A DNA stretch of 7,844 nucleotides from an uncultured Eubacterium sp. (lineage in GTDB: Bacteria; Bacillota; Clostridia; Lachnospirales; Lachnospiraceae). Position numbers and translations under genes: made by a program. Shown one piece after another: positions 5,387-7,844 of this stretch. Numbering within the stretch: the stretch's first letter is position 1; each line of letters begins with the position of its first letter. Where the stretch lies: contig URQO01000072.1 in the NCBI GenBank assembly GCA_900550135.1, positions 1-7,844 on the forward strand. The letters run 5' to 3'. The notes beneath the pieces are model-generated. The model searched no databases. It had not been told where the DNA came from and saw only the letters and a program-made list of their open reading frames with translations.

Positions 5387-7216
5387 TTAATCAAACAAAG
5401 CTTCAAACTCTGCCTGACCAATTTTTTCTTTTTCCATAAGTAACTCTGCTGACTGATGAAGTTGTGACATATGATCCATAATAATAACTTTTGCCTTTTC
5501 ATAGCATTCTTCCACTATACCTCTTACTTCATCATCAATAGCTGATGCTGTACTCTCACCATATCCTTTTGAATGAGCCAAATCCCTGCCTATAAATACA
5601 TCGTCTGAGTCATCATCGTAATTGATAAGACCAAGCTTTTCGGAAAAACCATATTTTGTAACCATTGCTTTTGCTGTGGCCGTTGCCTGTTTGATATCCT
5701 GTGATGCACCTGTTGTCACATCATCTAAAATAAGTTCCTCTGCAATTCTACCGCCAAGACTTACCATGATTTCCTGTAACATCTTGCCCTTTGTTATAAA
5801 CATTTCATCCTTTTCAGGTAATGGCATTGTATAACCTGCTGCCCCTGCACCTGTAGGAATAACAGAAATAGTATGAACCGGTCCCACATCAGGTAACACA
5901 TGGAATAAAATCGCATGACCCGATTCGTGATAGGCTGTAATACGTTTTTCCTTTTCGGAAATAATCTTGCTTTTCTTTTCTTTACCGATACCGACTTTAA
6001 TCATTGCCTGATTAATATCGTCCTGGTTTAAATAAGGTCTATCCGACTTGGCTGCTATAATTGCTGCTTCATTTAAAAGATTTTCCAAATCAGCACCTGT
6101 AAATCCTGCTGTAATTCTTGCAATATGTTCAAGATTTACATCTTCTGCTATAGGCTTATTCTTTGCATGTACCTGAAGGATTGCCTCTCTGCCTCTTACA
6201 TCAGGTCTTCCAACCAATACCTTTCTGTCAAAACGTCCCGGACGCAAAATAGCAGGATCAAGAATATCTACACGGTTTGTTGCTGCCATAACGATAATAC
6301 CTTCGTTGACACCAAATCCGTCCATTTCTACTAACATCTGGTTAAGTGTCTGCTCACGCTCATCATGACCACCACCCATACCTGTTCCTCTTCTTCTTGC
6401 CACTGCATCTATTTCATCAATAAACACAATACATGGAGCATTTTTCTTTGCCTGTGCAAACAAATCTCTTACTCTTGATGCACCTACACCAACAAACATC
6501 TCCACAAAGTCTGAACCTGAAATAGTAAAGAATGGTACCCCTGCTTCACCTGCTGTAGCTTTTGCAAGCAAGGTTTTACCTGTTCCCGGAGGTCCATCAA
6601 GTAACACACCTTTAGGTATTCTTGCTCCAAGGGAAACATATTTCTTTGGATTTTTAAGGAAATCCACTATTTCTTCCAATTCTTCTTTTTCTTCCTCAAG
6701 GCCTGCCACCTTTGAGAAATCCATATTTTTAATTTCGATAACCATTTTGGCACGGCTTTTTCCAAAGTTTGCCATTTTGCCACCGCCACCACCGGCATTG
6801 GCATTCATCATCATTAACACAACAACCACAACTACACCAAGTAATATCATAGGAAGTATACTTGTAAGGAATACACTGTCCCTGCTTACATCCGGTATAT
6901 ATGGTTTAATTTTTATATTTTTGTTTTCTTTTTTGATAGTATTAATGTCATCTAAAACCTTGTTAACATCTGTTACATATACGCTTTGTGACTGACCGCC
7001 TTTTAATTCAATAACAAGTCGTCCTGTTGGAACCTCCTTGTTCTGTTTTATTGTAAGGGAAGTCACATTGTTGCTGCTTAAATCTGTCAGAAAATCACTG
7101 TATGCATAATCTGATCTGTTCATGTCTTTTGCATATGAATATGCCAATACAAGCATAATAATGATAATGCCTATAATGTATATTCTAGAAAATCTGCTTC
7201 TTGCTTTATTATTCAA
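5387..7216 (-). CDS. ftsH: ATP-dependent zinc metalloprotease FtsH
   Basis: FtsH is a hexameric membrane AAA+ protease that pulls misfolded or short-lived membrane and cytoplasmic proteins through its pore and degrades them. Its 609 residues show two membrane helices (about 11-28 and 116-136) around an extracellular domain, a Gly-rich linker (142-146), Walker A GPPGTGKT (208-215), pore motif FVG (241-243), Walker B IVFIDEID (263-270), the second region of homology (312-331, with RPGRFDR), the zinc site HESGH (430-434) and a third ligand Asp507 in GASQD. All catalytic residues are present and length is normal. The start is TTG at 7216: AGGAGG lies 5 nt upstream, an in-frame TAG stands just before it (7228-7226), and the next Met codon is inside the first membrane helix. 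It follows hpt by 103 bp, a neighbourhood common in Firmicutes, and precedes the GH13 gene by 17 bp. Confidence 0.98.
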   Translation of the reverse strand: MNNKARSRFSRIYIIGIIIIMLVLAYSYAKDMNRSDYAYSDFLTDLSSNNVTSLTIKQNKEVPTGRLVIELKGGQSQSVYVTDVNKVLDDINTIKKENKNIKIKPYIPDVSRDSVFLTSILPMILLGVVVVVVLMMMNANAGGGGGKMANFGKSRAKMVIEIKNMDFSKVAGLEEEKEELEEIVDFLKNPKKYVSLGARIPKGVLLDGPPGTGKTLLAKATAGEAGVPFFTISGSDFVEMFVGVGASRVRDLFAQAKKNAPCIVFIDEIDAVARRRGTGMGGGHDEREQTLNQMLVEMDGFGVNEGIIVMAATNRVDILDPAILRPGRFDRKVLVGRPDVRGREAILQVHAKNKPIAEDVNLEHIARITAGFTGADLENLLNEAAIIAAKSDRPYLNQDDINQAMIKVGIGKEKKSKIISEKEKRITAYHESGHAILFHVLPDVGPVHTISVIPTGAGAAGYTMPLPEKDEMFITKGKMLQEIMVSLGGRIAEELILDDVTTGASQDIKQATATAKAMVTKYGFSEKLGLINYDDDSDDVFIGRDLAHSKGYGESTASAIDDEVRGIVEECYEKAKVIIMDHMSQLHQSAELLMEKEKIGQAEFEALFD

Positions 7217-7221
7217 AATTT

Positions 7222-7227
7222 CCTCCT
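7222..7227 (-). promoter_or_regulatory. Shine-Dalgarno sequence that fixes the TTG start of ftsH
   Basis: The perfect AGGAGG (minus strand 7227-7222) is 5 nt before TTG at 7216. A TAG in the same frame overlaps the site (7228-7226), so no longer protein is possible from this frame, and no ATG or GTG lies between. A strong ribosome site with a weak start codon may hold expression at a moderate level. Confidence 0.85.
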
Positions 7228-7319
7228 AGCCAATACAAATTCGGTAATTTTTACACAATATTAAATTCATAACCAGTGTTTAATTTATAATTATGAAATA
7301 CTGATATGTTGTATATTTT

Positions 7320-7841
7320 TTATAATTCCACAATACCAATATATGGTAAATCTCTGTAACTTTGATCATAATCAAGTCCGTAACCTACCACGAACTTATC
7401 TTCTATCTCAAATCCAACATAATCAACATCCATGTCAACCTCTCTTCTGTCAGGTTTATCCAACAGTGTTGTCACTTTAATGCTGGCTGGTTTTCTCTCT
7501 TTTAATAATGGAATAAGTCTGCTTAATGTATTGCCTGAATCAATAATATCTTCAACTACAATAACATCAAGTCCCTCAATACTTTCGTCTAAATCTTTCT
7601 TAATCTTCACATCTCCTGAACTTTCTGTTCCGGAGCCATAACTTGAAACACTCATAAAATCAAGTGTAACAGGTACTGTTAATCTTTTTGCCAACTCACA
7701 TGTATAGAACACACTACCCTTTAAAATGCAAATAAGTCTTACTTCTTTTTTTGCATAATCTCTGCTGATTTCAGCTGCAATTTCTCTTATTCTCTTGTCA
7801 AGTCTCTCTTCACTAATATACTCTGAAATTTTGTGTATCAT
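7320..7841 (-). CDS. hpt: hypoxanthine phosphoribosyltransferase
   Basis: The enzyme salvages hypoxanthine (and usually guanine) by transfer to PRPP, giving IMP or GMP in the cytoplasm. The 173 residues show the type I phosphoribosyltransferase plan: LKGS (40-43), the flexible loop with SSYGSGTESSGDV (66-78), the PRPP-binding motif VIVVEDIIDSGNT (93-105), DKP (128-130) and the purine-binding stretch EDKFVVGYGLDY (147-158). The length is typical. ATG at 7841 is the chosen start, but only three bases remain before the window edge, so its ribosome site cannot be seen and a slightly longer protein cannot be excluded. It leads into ftsH on the same strand; in many Firmicutes tilS stands just upstream, which here would be beyond the right edge. 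Confidence 0.96.
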   Translation of the reverse strand: MIHKISEYISEERLDKRIREIAAEISRDYAKKEVRLICILKGSVFYTCELAKRLTVPVTLDFMSVSSYGSGTESSGDVKIKKDLDESIEGLDVIVVEDIIDSGNTLSRLIPLLKERKPASIKVTTLLDKPDRREVDMDVDYVGFEIEDKFVVGYGLDYDQSYRDLPYIGIVEL

Positions 7842-7844
7842 AAC

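Noticed and set aside
7217..7319. Promoter, riboswitch or terminator between hpt and ftsH
   Set aside because: The 103-bp gap has AT-rich boxes but no convincing -35/-10 pair, no strong hairpin and no T-run; only the ftsH ribosome site stands out.

Overview
The window is AT-rich chromosomal DNA that looks like a low-GC Gram-positive anaerobe of the Clostridia, most likely Lachnospiraceae. That placement is an inference from gene content: an hpt-ftsH pair, a class B sortase with an SPKTG-type substrate, a clostridial-type GH13 enzyme, AGGAGG ribosome binding sites and a tRNA-Tyr with a long variable arm. No phage, insertion sequence or CRISPR array is visible.

Left end (1-577): a tRNA-Tyr (GUA) on the minus strand is cut by the window edge. 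It is preceded by a 180-bp block in which one short AT-rich unit occurs twice, the second copy carrying about 64 extra bases with two perfect small hairpins. Next comes a decayed minus-strand reading frame that resembles the middle of a DUF3990 protein.

Centre (578-3270, plus strand): a consensus promoter (TTGACA, 17 bp, TATACT) drives a class B sortase gene. That gene overlaps by 17 bp a LytR-CpsA-Psr (LCP) glycopolymer transferase gene whose cytoplasmic tail is very rich in histidine and built on a 30-bp tandem repeat. A third gene with its own promoter encodes a 100-residue secreted Gly/Asp/Asn-rich protein ending in an SPKTG cell-wall sorting signal. Together they read as a compact cell-surface cassette: substrate, anchoring enzyme, and an enzyme that could join a glycopolymer to the wall or to the substrate. 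This is the most interesting part of the window.

Right side (3333-7841, minus strand, transcribed toward the cassette): hpt, then ftsH (TTG start, ideal Shine-Dalgarno), then a cytoplasmic neopullulanase-type GH13 glucan hydrolase 17 bp after ftsH. A 20-bp perfect stem at 3222-3269 lies between the two converging units and probably terminates both. hpt and ftsH are conserved housekeeping genes that are neighbours in many Firmicutes; the amylase is a less usual addition.
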